From positions 1 to 64,000 of the forward strand of contig NZ_JWIZ01000056.1 of the NCBI RefSeq assembly GCF_001038205.1: a DNA stretch of 64,000 bases, in the 5' to 3' direction. Both the position numbers and the translations under genes were made by a program. Positions 19,767 to 29,343 of the stretch are shown piece by piece. The stretch's first letter is position 1, and each line of letters begins with the position of its first letter. Origin of the DNA: Muribacter muris. Lineage in GTDB: Bacteria > Pseudomonadota > Gammaproteobacteria > Enterobacterales > Pasteurellaceae. Under the pieces are notes generated by a model, which saw nothing but the letters and a program-made list of their open reading frames with translations, did not search any database and was not told the DNA's origin.

Positions 19767-21179
19767 ATGGCAAGCAAGACCCTTTACCAAAAATTATTTG
19801 ATGCCCACGTTGTTCACGAGGCAGCGGGGGAAACCCCGATTATTTATATCAACCGTCATCTTATTCACGAAGTAACCAGCCCCCAAGCCTTTGACGGACT
19901 GCGGGTTGCCAATCGCCAAGTCCGCCAAGTCGGTAAAACTTTCGGCACGATGGATCACAGTATCTCCACACAGGTGCGTGATGTGCAAAAATTAGCGGGT
20001 CAGGCTAAAATTCAAGTGCTTGAGTTAGACAAAAACTGCAAAGCGAACGGCATTTCATTGTTTGATATGAATACCAAAGAGCAGGGCATTGTACACGTTA
20101 TGGGGCCGGAGCAAGGCTTGACTTTGCCGGGAATGACGATTGTATGCGGCGATTCTCATACCGCGACCCACGGCGCATTTGGTGCTTTGGCGTTCGGTAT
20201 CGGGACTTCCGAAGTGGAACACGTTCTTGCCACCCAAACCCTTAAACAAGCCCGTGCCAAAAGTATGAAAATTGAGGTGCGAGGCAAGGTTGCACCGGGG
20301 ATTACCGCAAAAGATATTATGTTAGCCATCATCGGCAAAACCACAATGGCAGGCGGTACGGGACACGTTGTTGAATTTTGTGGCGAAGCGATCCGTGATT
20401 TGTCGATGGAAGGGCGTATGACCGTGTGCAATATGGCGATTGAAATGGGCGCAAAAGCTGGCTTGATTGCACCGGACGAAACAACCTTTGCCTATCTAAA
20501 AGGTCGCCCGCACGCGCCTAAAGGTAAAGATTGGGACGAGGCGGTCGCCTATTGGAAAACCTTGCATACGGACGAAGGGGCTGAGTTTGATACGGTCGTA
20601 ACTTTAGAGGCTAAAGATATTTCACCGCAGGTAACGTGGGGAACGAATCCGGGGCAGGTAATCGGCATCGATCAACGTATTCCTAATCCGGCACAGATGA
20701 GCGATCCTGTTGCGCGAGCTTCGGCGGAAAAAGCCTTAGCGTATATCGGCTTAGACGCAGAAACGGATCTAAAAACCATTCCGGTGGATCAAGTGTTTAT
20801 CGGCTCTTGCACTAATTCCCGCATTGAAGATTTGCGAGCAGCGGCGGCGGTGATGAAAGGACGCAAAGTGGCACAAAATGTCAAACGGGTGTTGGTCGTG
20901 CCGGGATCGGGTTTGGTAAAAGAGCAAGCGGAAAAAGAGGGATTGGATAAAATCTTCATTGAAGCGGGAGCTGAGTGGCGTAATCCGGGCTGCTCAATGT
21001 GCTTGGGAATGAATGATGACCGTTTGGGCGAGTGGGAGCGTTGTGCTTCAACCAGTAACCGTAATTTTGAAGGTCGTCAAGGGCGTAACGGACGCACGCA
21101 CCTTGTGAGTCCGGCAATGGCGGCAGCGGCGGCAGTATTTGGTAAATTTGTGGATATTCGTCAGGTTTCATTGAACTAA
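19767..21179 (+). CDS. leuC: 3-isopropylmalate dehydratase large subunit
   Basis: With LeuD forms the aconitase-type enzyme that isomerises 2-isopropylmalate to 3-isopropylmalate in leucine synthesis. The 470-residue protein carries the three [4Fe-4S] cysteines: one in [13 protein letters not shown] (near residue 350) and two in [11 protein letters not shown] (near residues 410-413). [14 protein letters not shown] near residue 130 is a further family signature. leuD follows after 9 nt; leuA and leuB are not nearby. Confidence 0.97.
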   Translation: MASKTLYQKLFDAHVVHEAAGETPIIYINRHLIHEVTSPQAFDGLRVANRQVRQVGKTFGTMDHSISTQVRDVQKLAGQAKIQVLELDKNCKANGISLFDMNTKEQGIVHVMGPEQGLTLPGMTIVCGDSHTATHGAFGALAFGIGTSEVEHVLATQTLKQARAKSMKIEVRGKVAPGITAKDIMLAIIGKTTMAGGTGHVVEFCGEAIRDLSMEGRMTVCNMAIEMGAKAGLIAPDETTFAYLKGRPHAPKGKDWDEAVAYWKTLHTDEGAEFDTVVTLEAKDISPQVTWGTNPGQVIGIDQRIPNPAQMSDPVARASAEKALAYIGLDAETDLKTIPVDQVFIGSCTNSRIEDLRAAAAVMKGRKVAQNVKRVLVVPGSGLVKEQAEKEGLDKIFIEAGAEWRNPGCSMCLGMNDDRLGEWERCASTSNRNFEGRQGRNGRTHLVSPAMAAAAAVFGKFVDIRQVSLN

Positions 21180-21188
21180 GGAGAAAAA

Positions 21189-21791
21189 ATGGCAGGTTTT
21201 AAACAACTTTCAGGGCTGGTTGTGCCACTTGATGCAGCCAATGTGGACACCGATGCAATCATTCCTAAACAATTTTTGCAAGCGATTACACGGGTCGGCT
21301 TTGGCAAACACCTTTTCCACGAATGGCGTTATCTCGATGTGGAGGGCACTCAACCTAATCCCGATTTCGTACTCAATTACCCGCAATATCAAGGGTCGAC
21401 AATTTTATTGGCTCGCAAGAATTTAGGTTGCGGTTCTTCCCGTGAACACGCGCCGTGGGCATTGGCGGATTACGGTTTTAAAGCAATGATTGCCCCGAGT
21501 TTTGCCGATATTTTCTACAATAACAGCTTAAATAACCATATGCTACCGGTACGCCTCACCGAAGAGGAAGTGGAGGAACTGTTCCAATGGGTATGGGCAA
21601 ATGAAGGCAAGCAGATCGAAATTGATTTAGAAACCCAAACAGTGAAAGCGGGCGAAAAACTGTATCATTTTGAAATTGACGAGTTCCGCCGCCACTGCTT
21701 GTTAAACGGTTTAGATAATATCGGCTTAACCTTACAACACGAAGCGAAAATCGCAGAGTACGAGCGTAATATCCCGGCGTTTTTACGTTAA
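21189..21791 (+). CDS. leuD: 3-isopropylmalate dehydratase small subunit
   Basis: Swivel-domain subunit of isopropylmalate isomerase. The 200-residue protein has the conserved [14 protein letters not shown] at residues 20-33 and the active-site loop [15 protein letters not shown] near residue 80. AAGGAG lies 6-7 nt ahead of the ATG. It is followed by a strong terminator, so leuCD is a two-gene unit. Confidence 0.97.
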   Translation: MAGFKQLSGLVVPLDAANVDTDAIIPKQFLQAITRVGFGKHLFHEWRYLDVEGTQPNPDFVLNYPQYQGSTILLARKNLGCGSSREHAPWALADYGFKAMIAPSFADIFYNNSLNNHMLPVRLTEEEVEELFQWVWANEGKQIEIDLETQTVKAGEKLYHFEIDEFRRHCLLNGLDNIGLTLQHEAKIAEYERNIPAFLR

Positions 21792-21805
21792 GTCATTTCA
21801 TAAAA

Positions 21806-21838
21806 AAAACGCATAACCAATTGTTGGTTATGCGTTTT
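21806..21838. terminator. Bidirectional terminator after leuD
   Basis: AAAACGCATAACCAA-TTG-TTGGTTATGCGTTTT forms a 15-bp perfect stem with a 3-nt loop and A/T tails on both sides. It separates leuD from the convergent surface-lipoprotein gene. Confidence 0.92.
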
Positions 21839-21859
21839 AGTTTTTTGATTTTTAGTGTA

Positions 21860-22591
21860 TTATTGAGCTTGACCTGCGAATGCCCCTACACGCTCATTGG
21901 TTTTATATATACCGCCGATTTCTTTTGCATTTTCACCGAAGAAACCACCTTTCACTTGAGTGGCTGCGCCGTTTTCGGAAGCAAATTTATTGCCGTCAAT
22001 TTTGGCATTAAGTTTAATATCATTAGTCAGTGTGCCGGATAAGGTTTTATCCGCGAAGTTAGCTGTGATCTTACCGTGAGCTATACCAAAGTCACTCATA
22101 GTTGCACTATTTGTTTTAACGTTATAGGTAACAACTCCGGTCGGAAGTTGTGAGACATCCGTTGCTTTACCGTTTACGAAAGCAAATACATCGCTACTGC
22201 GCATAATTCCAACGGTAACATTTGGAGAGCTTGTATAAACACTGATATCGCTAGAACCACGCTTTCCACCTACGAAAAAGTCGAAGCCTTCTGTTTTCCA
22301 ACCATTGACACTTGCACCACCAATATTTGCAAGATCAATTGTTTGACCATTGATAGTTAATTGATGGATATTATTTGTATCTTTAAACTCAATATTTCCT
22401 TTGCTGCTTAGACTGTAGAAAGGGCTCGCTGTATTTTGATTTTGAACACCTTTGTTCGGGGTTTCTTGATTAACACTTGGTTTCGGGGTGTTCGCTTTCG
22501 GTGCAGCATCATTTGAAGATGAGCCACCACTACTACTGCCGCAAGCAGAAAGTAAAACTGCACAAGCAAGAATAGAGAGTTGTTTTTTCAT
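21860..22591 (-). CDS. Surface lipoprotein of the TbpB/fHbp-like barrel type
   Basis: A 243-residue lipoprotein with a signal peptide ending in LLSAC (Cys17), then a Gly/Ser/Asn/Pro-rich flexible linker of about 40 residues, and a compact beta-rich domain. The C-terminal half ends with VKGGFFGENAKEIGGIY and GAFAGQ, the closing-strand pattern shared by TbpB lobes, HpuA and factor-H-binding proteins, many of which are exported to the surface by Slam translocons. No Slam gene or transferrin/haemoglobin receptor gene is adjacent. Ligand unknown. It is a single-gene unit on the minus strand. Confidence 0.75.
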   Translation of the reverse strand: MKKQLSILACAVLLSACGSSSGGSSSNDAAPKANTPKPSVNQETPNKGVQNQNTASPFYSLSSKGNIEFKDTNNIHQLTINGQTIDLANIGGASVNGWKTEGFDFFVGGKRGSSDISVYTSSPNVTVGIMRSSDVFAFVNGKATDVSQLPTGVVTYNVKTNSATMSDFGIAHGKITANFADKTLSGTLTNDIKLNAKIDGNKFASENGAATQVKGGFFGENAKEIGGIYKTNERVGAFAGQAQ

Positions 22592-22688
22592 ATGAAGATC
22601 TCCTGTGTCTTAACATTACACCGCTGAATAAGCTAAGCGGCGATGATAATTTACTCGGTTTTAATTTAAATTTCAATTTTTTTAAAAT

Positions 22689-22726
22689 GCGGTCGGATTT
22701 GTTAATTTTTAGGCAAATCCGACCGC
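22689..22726 (-). terminator. Terminator of the ushA unit
   Basis: GCGGTCGGATTTG and CAAATCCGACCGC form a 13-bp perfect stem around a 12-nt loop, again from opposed uptake words. It lies 10 bp past the ushA stop, with a T-rich tail in the minus-strand direction. Confidence 0.83.
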
Positions 22727-22736
22727 TTGTACTTGA

Positions 22737-24383
22737 TTATTTGAAGATAATGTCTTGTTTCGGATCGAATTTTGAGGCATCGATCGGGGAGTTTTCTTCA
22801 AAATAGGCTTTAAGCATTTCCGCATCAATAAAGCCGGTATTGACATAGCTTGGGTGCTTTTTCAATACAGGGTAGCCATCGCCGCCGGCTGCGCAGTAAT
22901 CCGGCACGGACAGTTTATATTTTTTGTTTAAATCAAGGGCTTTGCCGCCGATTTTTACATCGGAGACTTGTTTGGCGGTGCGATCGACCACCATTGATAC
23001 GCCGGCAAATTGCGGGTATGCCCCCATATCAACATCTTTTAAAGCGACTACATTTAAGTAATCCAACAATTCTTGACCGGTGAGATCAACTGTCGCAATC
23101 ATATTGCCGAATGGCTGGACGGTGAGGAGATCTTTGTAAGTAACATTACCTTCAAGGATTGAGGTGCGGATACCGCCGGAATTCATCACCGCCAAATCCG
23201 CTTTTACCCGCTCCATTTGCGACTGGGCAATCAAGCGGCCTAAGTTGGTTTGGTGGAAGCGGATAACATCACGTTCTCCCTCTAATTTGCCACCTTTTAC
23301 TTCGCCGACTTTCACGCCAAGTAATTTGTCGCCTTCGTCTTGGTATTTTTTGAGATGCTCAAACACCGCTTTATCTTCGGCAATTTCCGATTGATAGAGT
23401 TTATATTCGGATTTGCCGTCAGCAAGTTTCACTTTCTGTTTTAAGTTAATCGGGATTAACTGATAATTCACCAATTTGGTTTCGCCGTTTTTAAATTCAA
23501 AGTCGGCACGACCTAAGTATTTACCCCATTCGCCCGCTTGTACAATCCAAGTGCCGTTTTGGAAATCCGGTTTACAGGTATCGCCGGGGGTATATTTTGC
23601 TTTTAAGCCTGTCCCTTCATCGTTTAAACAGACTGTGTCGTGAGTATGACCGCCAACGATCAAATCAAACGCACCTTTTTCGAGGTTGCGAGCCATTGTT
23701 ACATCGCCCGGTGCATTCATTCCGTGCTTGCCGTCAAAATAGTAGCCCATATGGGTTAGTGCAATGCGAACGTCCGGCTTCTCTTTTTCGTTTACTTCGG
23801 CAAGGGTTTGTTTTGCCGCTTCAATCGGGTTGTTAAAAATCACATTGCCGGTAACCTCCGGATTACCGAGTTTTGCCGTATCTTCCGTGGTTAAACCGAC
23901 CACGGCAATTTTCAAGCCGCCTTTGTTAAATACGGCATAAGGTTTGATTAGCGGTTTGTCGGTTTTTTTGTTGATGACATTAGCGGATAAGAACGGAAAG
24001 TTTGCCCATTGCTCTTGCATTGCAAGCACTTGTAGCGGGGAGTCAAACTCGTGATTACCCAGTGCCAGCGTTTCAAAGCCGAGCATATTCATTCCTTCAA
24101 TATCCGGACGGGCGTTTTGCATATCGGATTCCGGTGTACCGGTGTTGTAGTCGCCGGCGTGAAGTAACAACACTTCGCCCCCTTTGGCAGCGACCTCTTT
24201 ACGCACAGCGTCAATCGCCGTTTTTTGTGCGGCAAAACCGTATTCGCTTTTATCGTTTTTCCAGAAATGACCGTGTGTATCATTGACGTGTAACACGGTA
24301 AATTGGTAGGTTTTATCCGTTTCGTATGCCATTGCCGTGGCAGAGAGCAAAGCAACGGAGAGCAGGGTTTTCTTAAATTTCAT
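22737..24383 (-). CDS. ushA: Periplasmic UDP-sugar hydrolase / 5'-nucleotidase
   Basis: Metallophosphatase that hydrolyses UDP-sugars and nucleotides in the periplasm. I chose the ATG at 24383, which gives 548 residues, a clear signal peptide (MKFKKTLLSVALLSATAMA) and AAGGT upstream; the longer frame starts 15 codons earlier. Metal ligands appear in VLHVNDTHGHF, LLHAGDYN, LALGNHEFD and VGGHTHDTV. The C-terminal substrate domain contains NSGGIRTSI and the nucleobase-stacking type loop PDYCAAGGDGYP. In Pasteurellaceae related enzymes (NadN) process NAD, so an NAD-salvage role is an alternative, but the length and motifs fit UshA better. Confidence 0.88.
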   Translation of the reverse strand: MKFKKTLLSVALLSATAMAYETDKTYQFTVLHVNDTHGHFWKNDKSEYGFAAQKTAIDAVRKEVAAKGGEVLLLHAGDYNTGTPESDMQNARPDIEGMNMLGFETLALGNHEFDSPLQVLAMQEQWANFPFLSANVINKKTDKPLIKPYAVFNKGGLKIAVVGLTTEDTAKLGNPEVTGNVIFNNPIEAAKQTLAEVNEKEKPDVRIALTHMGYYFDGKHGMNAPGDVTMARNLEKGAFDLIVGGHTHDTVCLNDEGTGLKAKYTPGDTCKPDFQNGTWIVQAGEWGKYLGRADFEFKNGETKLVNYQLIPINLKQKVKLADGKSEYKLYQSEIAEDKAVFEHLKKYQDEGDKLLGVKVGEVKGGKLEGERDVIRFHQTNLGRLIAQSQMERVKADLAVMNSGGIRTSILEGNVTYKDLLTVQPFGNMIATVDLTGQELLDYLNVVALKDVDMGAYPQFAGVSMVVDRTAKQVSDVKIGGKALDLNKKYKLSVPDYCAAGGDGYPVLKKHPSYVNTGFIDAEMLKAYFEENSPIDASKFDPKQDIIFK

Positions 24384-24427
24384 AGCAAGTACCTTTGTGT
24401 GATGAAAGGGAATATTCCCAGTGTTCA

Positions 24428-24985
24428 TTAGGGACGAATATCAATGACCGCATTATGAATGACCGTGCGATACAGTTCGTCAATTTCTTCATTTGTTACG
24501 GCAATGCAACCGTGCGTCCAATCTTTGAGCAAATGTAATTTGCCGATGTCGCCACGCCCGTTCGGCAGCCCGTGAATTTTTATCAAACCGCCGGGGGATT
24601 TTCCTTGAGATTGGGCGTAGGCAGTATCTTGTGCATTCGGGTAAGAAACGCCCAAATTTTTATGATACGCACTGCGTGGGTTACGTTCATTTATGCGATA
24701 AATACCTTCGGGCGTTTTGCCGTCGCCCTCAAATTGTTTATGTCCGATCGGGTTGAAGCCGAGGGCTATCGGATAAATTTTGACTAATTGCTCACCTCGG
24801 TATGCCCACATTTGCCGCTTATGTTTAAATACCACAAGGCGATCAATGGAGGTATCCGCCGCAATAGCTAGCTCGCCGGCGAGATAGTCTGGCAAAATAT
24901 CTGACATTATCTGTTTTACCTTGGGCAGATTAAAGCCAACCAACACGACTAAGAGACCGATAAGAATAAAAATCGCTTTTTTCAT
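24428..24985 (-). CDS. L,D-transpeptidase (YkuD-domain) family protein
   Basis: A 185-residue protein with an N-terminal signal anchor (residues 1-20) and a YkuD catalytic domain. The active-site signature is split as IHGLPNGRGD (near residue 140) and DWTHGCIAVTN (catalytic Cys near residue 162). Such enzymes form or cut L,D bonds in peptidoglycan, or attach or release Braun-type lipoprotein; the small size resembles the DpaA/YafK group. It lies 44 nt upstream of ushA on the same strand, so the two may be cotranscribed. Confidence 0.83.
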   Translation of the reverse strand: MKKAIFILIGLLVVLVGFNLPKVKQIMSDILPDYLAGELAIAADTSIDRLVVFKHKRQMWAYRGEQLVKIYPIALGFNPIGHKQFEGDGKTPEGIYRINERNPRSAYHKNLGVSYPNAQDTAYAQSQGKSPGGLIKIHGLPNGRGDIGKLHLLKDWTHGCIAVTNEEIDELYRTVIHNAVIDIRP

Positions 24986-25035
24986 CGTTTATCTACTCCG
25001 TACAAGCGGGCAGTTCGGCGGCATTTTTCGCCTAT

Positions 25036-25398
25036 TTAGAAAAATAAGAGTAGCAGCCAAGTCAAGCCCCACGTTACCATTGCCATAAACACGGCAGCAG
25101 AACCGATATCTTTTGCCCGTCCGGAGAGTTCGTGATAGTCCGAACCGATACGATCGACCACTGACTCCACCGCACTGTTTAACAGTTCGGCGACTAATAC
25201 CAACAGAACAGATCCCGTGAGCAATACTTTTTCAACGGCGTTATCGCCTAGAAATAAACCGAGCGGAATCAATAAAAAAGAAAGCCACACTTCTTGACGA
25301 AATGCAGCTTCGTAACAATAAGCACTTTTGAGGCCTTTCAGCGAATAGCCGGCGGCTCTCAGCACACGTTGAAAATTGGCTTTATTTTCGGGCTTCAT
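25036..25398 (-). CDS. dgkA: Diacylglycerol kinase
   Basis: Small trimeric membrane kinase (120 residues, three spans) that recycles diacylglycerol to phosphatidate. The family motif is present as VAELLNSAVESVVDRIG, followed by YHELSGRAKDIGSAAVF, with the catalytic and metal-binding glutamates in it. It starts 50 nt upstream of the transpeptidase gene on the same strand. Confidence 0.95.
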   Translation of the reverse strand: MKPENKANFQRVLRAAGYSLKGLKSAYCYEAAFRQEVWLSFLLIPLGLFLGDNAVEKVLLTGSVLLVLVAELLNSAVESVVDRIGSDYHELSGRAKDIGSAAVFMAMVTWGLTWLLLLFF

Positions 25399-25639
25399 AA
25401 TAGGTTAAAAAGGAATAACATTGGCGTTATTCTACCCGAAAGCTATGAAGGACGAAAATAAAATAGTGTAAAATCTCGCCTCTTTTGCAATTAAAATCAC
25501 CGATTTTGCAAAATTATGCCCACAAATGACCGCTTGACTATTTCATTTTGGCGGTTTTTGGGCTAATCTCATCACTCTTTATTTTATTCGGGGGCAATTA
25601 ACCTCGATTTTCTCTCCGTTAGGTCTTACAGGAAACCTT

Positions 25640-26848
25640 ATGAGCAAACCATCATTATCTTCAAAAATCCTCGGCGGCAATCTGGTATTGCGTATCGCCG
25701 TTGGTCTTATATTAGGTGTTGTACTGGCATTACTTAATCCGACTTGGGCAGCTAATGTCGGCGTGTTAGGGCAATTTTTCGTGAAATCTTTGCGGGCAAT
25801 CGCACCGATTTTAGTTTTCTGCTTGGTCATCGCCTCCATTGCGAACAAAGAGGTAGGCAGCGATAGCCGCTTAAAACCGATTTTAGTGCTATACCTTTTA
25901 GGCACATTCTTAGCGGCACTGACTGCCGTTGCAGTGAGCTATCTATTCCCGACCACGCTGGAGTTGGTAACCAGTCCGGACAACCTTGCGCCGCCACAAG
26001 GCGTGGGCGAAGTGTTGAAAGTAGTCATTTTCAACTTAGTGGATAACCCGTTGGGGGCACTGACGAATGCGAACTTTATCGGCATTTTGGCTTGGTCAAT
26101 CGGGTTGGGTATTGCGTTACGCCATGCCGCACCGAGTACCAAAATCTTCCTTAACGATTTATCCGATGCGGTCTCTTTTGTGGTGAAAGTGGTGATCGCT
26201 TTTGCACCGATCGGGGTGTTTGGTTTGGTCGCTGAAACGGTCGCCGTCAATGGTCTTGAAGCCTTCCACGGCTATGCCCGCTTATTAGCGGTCTTACTAG
26301 GGGCAATGGCAATTGTGGCGTTTGTGTTAAATCCATTGTTGGTCTTTTGGAAAATCCGCCGCAACCCGTTCCCGCTGACCTTTACCTGCTTGCGTGAGAG
26401 CGGTGTAACGGCGTTCTTTACCCGCAGTTCTGCCGCCAATATTCCGGTGAATATGGGGCTTGCCAAACGTTTAGGGCTAAAAGAAGAGATTTACTCTATC
26501 TCCATTCCGTTGGGGGCGAATATCAATATGGCTGGGGCAGCGATTACCATCACGGTCTTAACCCTTGCCGCTGCTTATACACAGGGCATTACACCGGATT
26601 TTGCCACAGCATTGCTATTAAGTGTGGTGGCGGCGATCTGCGCTTGCGGTGCGTCCGGTGTTGCCGGCGGTTCGCTGCTGTTAATTCCGCTTGCGTGTAG
26701 TTTATTTAATATCCCGAATGATGTAGCGGCGCAGGTGATCGGTGTTGGCTTTATCATTGGTGTAATTCAAGACTCTGCCGAAACGGCGTTAAATTCCTCG
26801 ACTGATGTACTCTTTACCGCAGCGGTCAGTATGGCAGATGATAAATAA
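25640..26848 (+). CDS. sstT: Serine/threonine:sodium symporter
   Basis: Inner-membrane transporter of the dicarboxylate/amino acid:cation symporter family, 402 residues. Re-entrant hairpin signatures are visible: [20 protein letters not shown] near residue 257 and [15 protein letters not shown] near residue 292. The [19 protein letters not shown] segment near residue 335 matches the SstT subgroup. It is a single-gene unit with a strong terminator. Confidence 0.94.
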   Translation: MSKPSLSSKILGGNLVLRIAVGLILGVVLALLNPTWAANVGVLGQFFVKSLRAIAPILVFCLVIASIANKEVGSDSRLKPILVLYLLGTFLAALTAVAVSYLFPTTLELVTSPDNLAPPQGVGEVLKVVIFNLVDNPLGALTNANFIGILAWSIGLGIALRHAAPSTKIFLNDLSDAVSFVVKVVIAFAPIGVFGLVAETVAVNGLEAFHGYARLLAVLLGAMAIVAFVLNPLLVFWKIRRNPFPLTFTCLRESGVTAFFTRSSAANIPVNMGLAKRLGLKEEIYSISIPLGANINMAGAAITITVLTLAAAYTQGITPDFATALLLSVVAAICACGASGVAGGSLLLIPLACSLFNIPNDVAAQVIGVGFIIGVIQDSAETALNSSTDVLFTAAVSMADDK

Positions 26849-26866
26849 TTGCTAATCAATTCCTCT

Positions 26867-26897
26867 AAAAAGCACGTTCCGAGCAACGTGCTTTTTT
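26867..26897 (+). terminator. Terminator after sstT
   Basis: AAAAAGCACGTT-N6-AACGTGCTTTTT, a 12-bp stem with a following T-run, 19 bp after the sstT stop. Confidence 0.92.
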
Positions 26898-26899
26898 AT

Positions 26900-26921
26900 T
26901 TTTGTGATCTCGATCGTAAAC
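26900..26921 (+). promoter_or_regulatory. CRP-S-like palindrome upstream of comEC
   Basis: TTTTGTGA-N6-TCGTAAAC, with CRP geometry, starting 92 bp and ending 71 bp before the comEC ATG. Its right half (TCGTAAA) is identical to that of the palindrome before pilA; its left half TGTGA is the ordinary CRP half-site. comEC (rec2) belongs to the CRP+Sxy competence regulon in H. influenzae. The role here is inferred from position and shape. Confidence 0.6.
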
Positions 26922-26991
26922 CCCCCCTTTAGCCGTTGTATATCGGCAAACTTCCTTTCAAACTGCTTGATATTTTTCTTACCGTAATGCA

Positions 26992-29309
26992 ATGAACCTC
27001 GATCGATTTTGCCTGCTGTTTGTGTTGTCCCTCTTGCCGATATTATGGCTGCCACACGCCTTTTTATCTGTCGGAATGGGCATTGCGTGGCTGTTTTTTC
27101 TGGTCGGCTTAGTCAAAAGAGCAGGACTGCCTTTGTTACTAGCACTATTGATTGCTGTCAGTTACGGGCAGGTGATGAAAATTGCTCACAAGGCGGAGCA
27201 TTTTCCGACAGGCAAGCGGGTTGAATCGATTCATATTTTGCAAATTCTCAAGCAACAGGATTATCAAACGGCGATTGCCGAATTGGCAGACGGCACACGC
27301 TTATTTTTGGCTTGGCAAACGGAAACGCCGTTGCAGTTTGATGCCCGTTACCAAGCCACCTTGCATTTACGCCCGATTTCAGGACGTTTAAATCACGGCA
27401 ATTTTAATCGGCAGAAATGGTATTTCGCCCAACATATTCACGGGCTTGGTACGGTCAAGCAGGCGCAGTTGCTTTCGCCGCCGACATCATTACGGGCAAA
27501 TTGGCTCTATCGGGTACAACAACAGACCGCCGACTTGCCGAACCAAGCACTACTGTTGGCTTTAGCCTTTGGTGAGCGGGCGTGGTTATCTATTAAGGCG
27601 TGGCAAGGTTTTCAGCACACCTCAACGGCACATTTGATGCGATCTCAGGCTTGCATATCGGGCTGGCGTTTGGCTTTGGCTTTTGGTTGGCAAAGGCACT
27701 GCAATGGGGATTGTTACGTTGGGGCAGATTGCACGGGGCTGGGCAATCTCTGTCTTGGGCAAAATGGTGCGGATTGTGTTTTGCATTTGGCTACAGTTTT
27801 TTAGCCGGTTTTGCGATCCCGACTTTGAGGGCGTTAGTGGCAATTTGTACGGTACTCGGCTGCCAGCAACTACGCCGTTACTATACGCCGTGGCAACTAT
27901 GGTGGCGAGTGGTGGCGCTGCTACTGCTTTTCGACCCGTTGGCACTTTTGTCGGAAAGTTTTTGGCTATCGGTATTAGCAGTTGCTACGTTGATTTTTTG
28001 GTATCAATATTTTCCGCTCAATCATTGGTATGATAGGCTCTTTTGCAAAAAATGCCCGAAATCTGTCCGCTTGTGCATTGCGTTGTTGCATTTGCAGTTG
28101 GGCATTTTGCTGGTGTTTACTCCCGTTCAACTGTGGTTTTTCGAGGGCATTTCACCCGTTGCATTTTTCGCTAATATGTTGATTGTGCCACTGTATAGCT
28201 TTGTGCTTGTCCCGACAATTTTATTTAGTTTGGTGAGTGATAACCTTTTGGCGAGTTGGACGCTGGCAGATTGGATCGCCCAATTTAGCCTGTGGCTGAT
28301 TACGCCGCTGTCAGAGAACTGGTTGCCGTTATCCCAAGCCCGGCAGCTCGGCGTGGCTAGCTTTAGTTTATTGGGGTTAGCGGGGATTTATGGTTGGCTA
28401 TGGCAAAAAAGCAGAGGTTACTGGCTTATCAGTGGTATGTTATTTGGGTTGGTTAATCGTGGCAGTGTTATCGTCGATTTGGGGCGAAAGCAACCGATTG
28501 CCGAATGGCTGCATTTTGATGTCGGGCAAGGCTTGGCAATGGCGTTGGTCTATCAGGCAAGCGGTCAGAAACGGGCGGTTTTTTACGATACCGGTGCGAG
28601 TTGGTCTGCCCGTTCCGTTGCCGAGCAGGAGATTTTGCCTTATTTAAGGCGAGAAGGCATTGAGATTGAAGCGATTTTTGTCAGCCACGATGATAACGAT
28701 CACGCCGGCGGTGTCAGTGCGTTACTCAAGGCATATCCGCAGGCGCGGCTGATCTTATCGGGGCGTAACCGCTATGCTGATAGGGTGGCTGAACCCTGTC
28801 TGGCAGGCAAAAAATGGCACTTTGGGGCAATGTCGATACAGGCGGTTTACCCGGAACATCTCGCTGTGCGGGCGACAAACCGTGATTCTTGTGTGTTGAA
28901 AGTAGAGATTGGGCAGCACCGTTTGGTGTTTACCGGCGACAGCGAAATCGCACAGGAACGGCACTATGCGGCACAGATTGGTAAGGTAGATTTTTTGCAG
29001 ATCGGGCATCACGGCAGCCGAACCAGTACCAGCCAAACCTTATTAGCCCATCTTCAGCCTCAATATTCACTGATTTCGGCGGGGCGTTGGAATCCTTGGC
29101 ATCACCCGCACCCCAGTGTAACCGCCCGTTTACAAGCACATTCTATTCAGGTGTTTAATACGGCGCAGCACGGAATGATCCGAGTATACTTCTTTCCGAC
29201 ACGCTACCAAATTGAAACGACCCGCCATATATATCACCCTTGGTATAGTGCTTATCTAGGCGAGGCACGCAAAAATCATAGTCATTTTGCTCATAACCGA
29301 TTAGAATAA
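26992..29309 (+). pseudogene. comEC: DNA uptake channel protein ComEC (Rec2), frameshifted
   Basis: ComEC forms the inner-membrane channel that carries single-stranded DNA into the cell during transformation. The reading frame is broken: 26992-27804 encodes the N-terminal part through FQHTSTAHLM (residue 216) and then drifts into unrelated sequence. The rest (AISGLHIGLAF... onward) is in the next frame, to 29309. One extra G after position 27639 (ATGCG to ATGGCG) would join them into about 772 residues, close to H. influenzae Rec2. The competence domain, membrane spans and C-terminal metallo-beta-lactamase-like domain (SHDDNDHAGG, GHHGSRTSTS) are otherwise intact. This is either a real inactivating mutation or a base-call error. 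Confidence 0.88.
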
Positions 29310-29343
29310 CCCCTTACGATTGATGGATTTGAAAGGAGAGATA

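Noticed and set aside
29320-29343. Upstream TTG/ATG starts for envC
   Set aside because: The SD GGAGAG lies inside this segment, and the GTG at 29344 is followed directly by the signal peptide, so the later start fits better.
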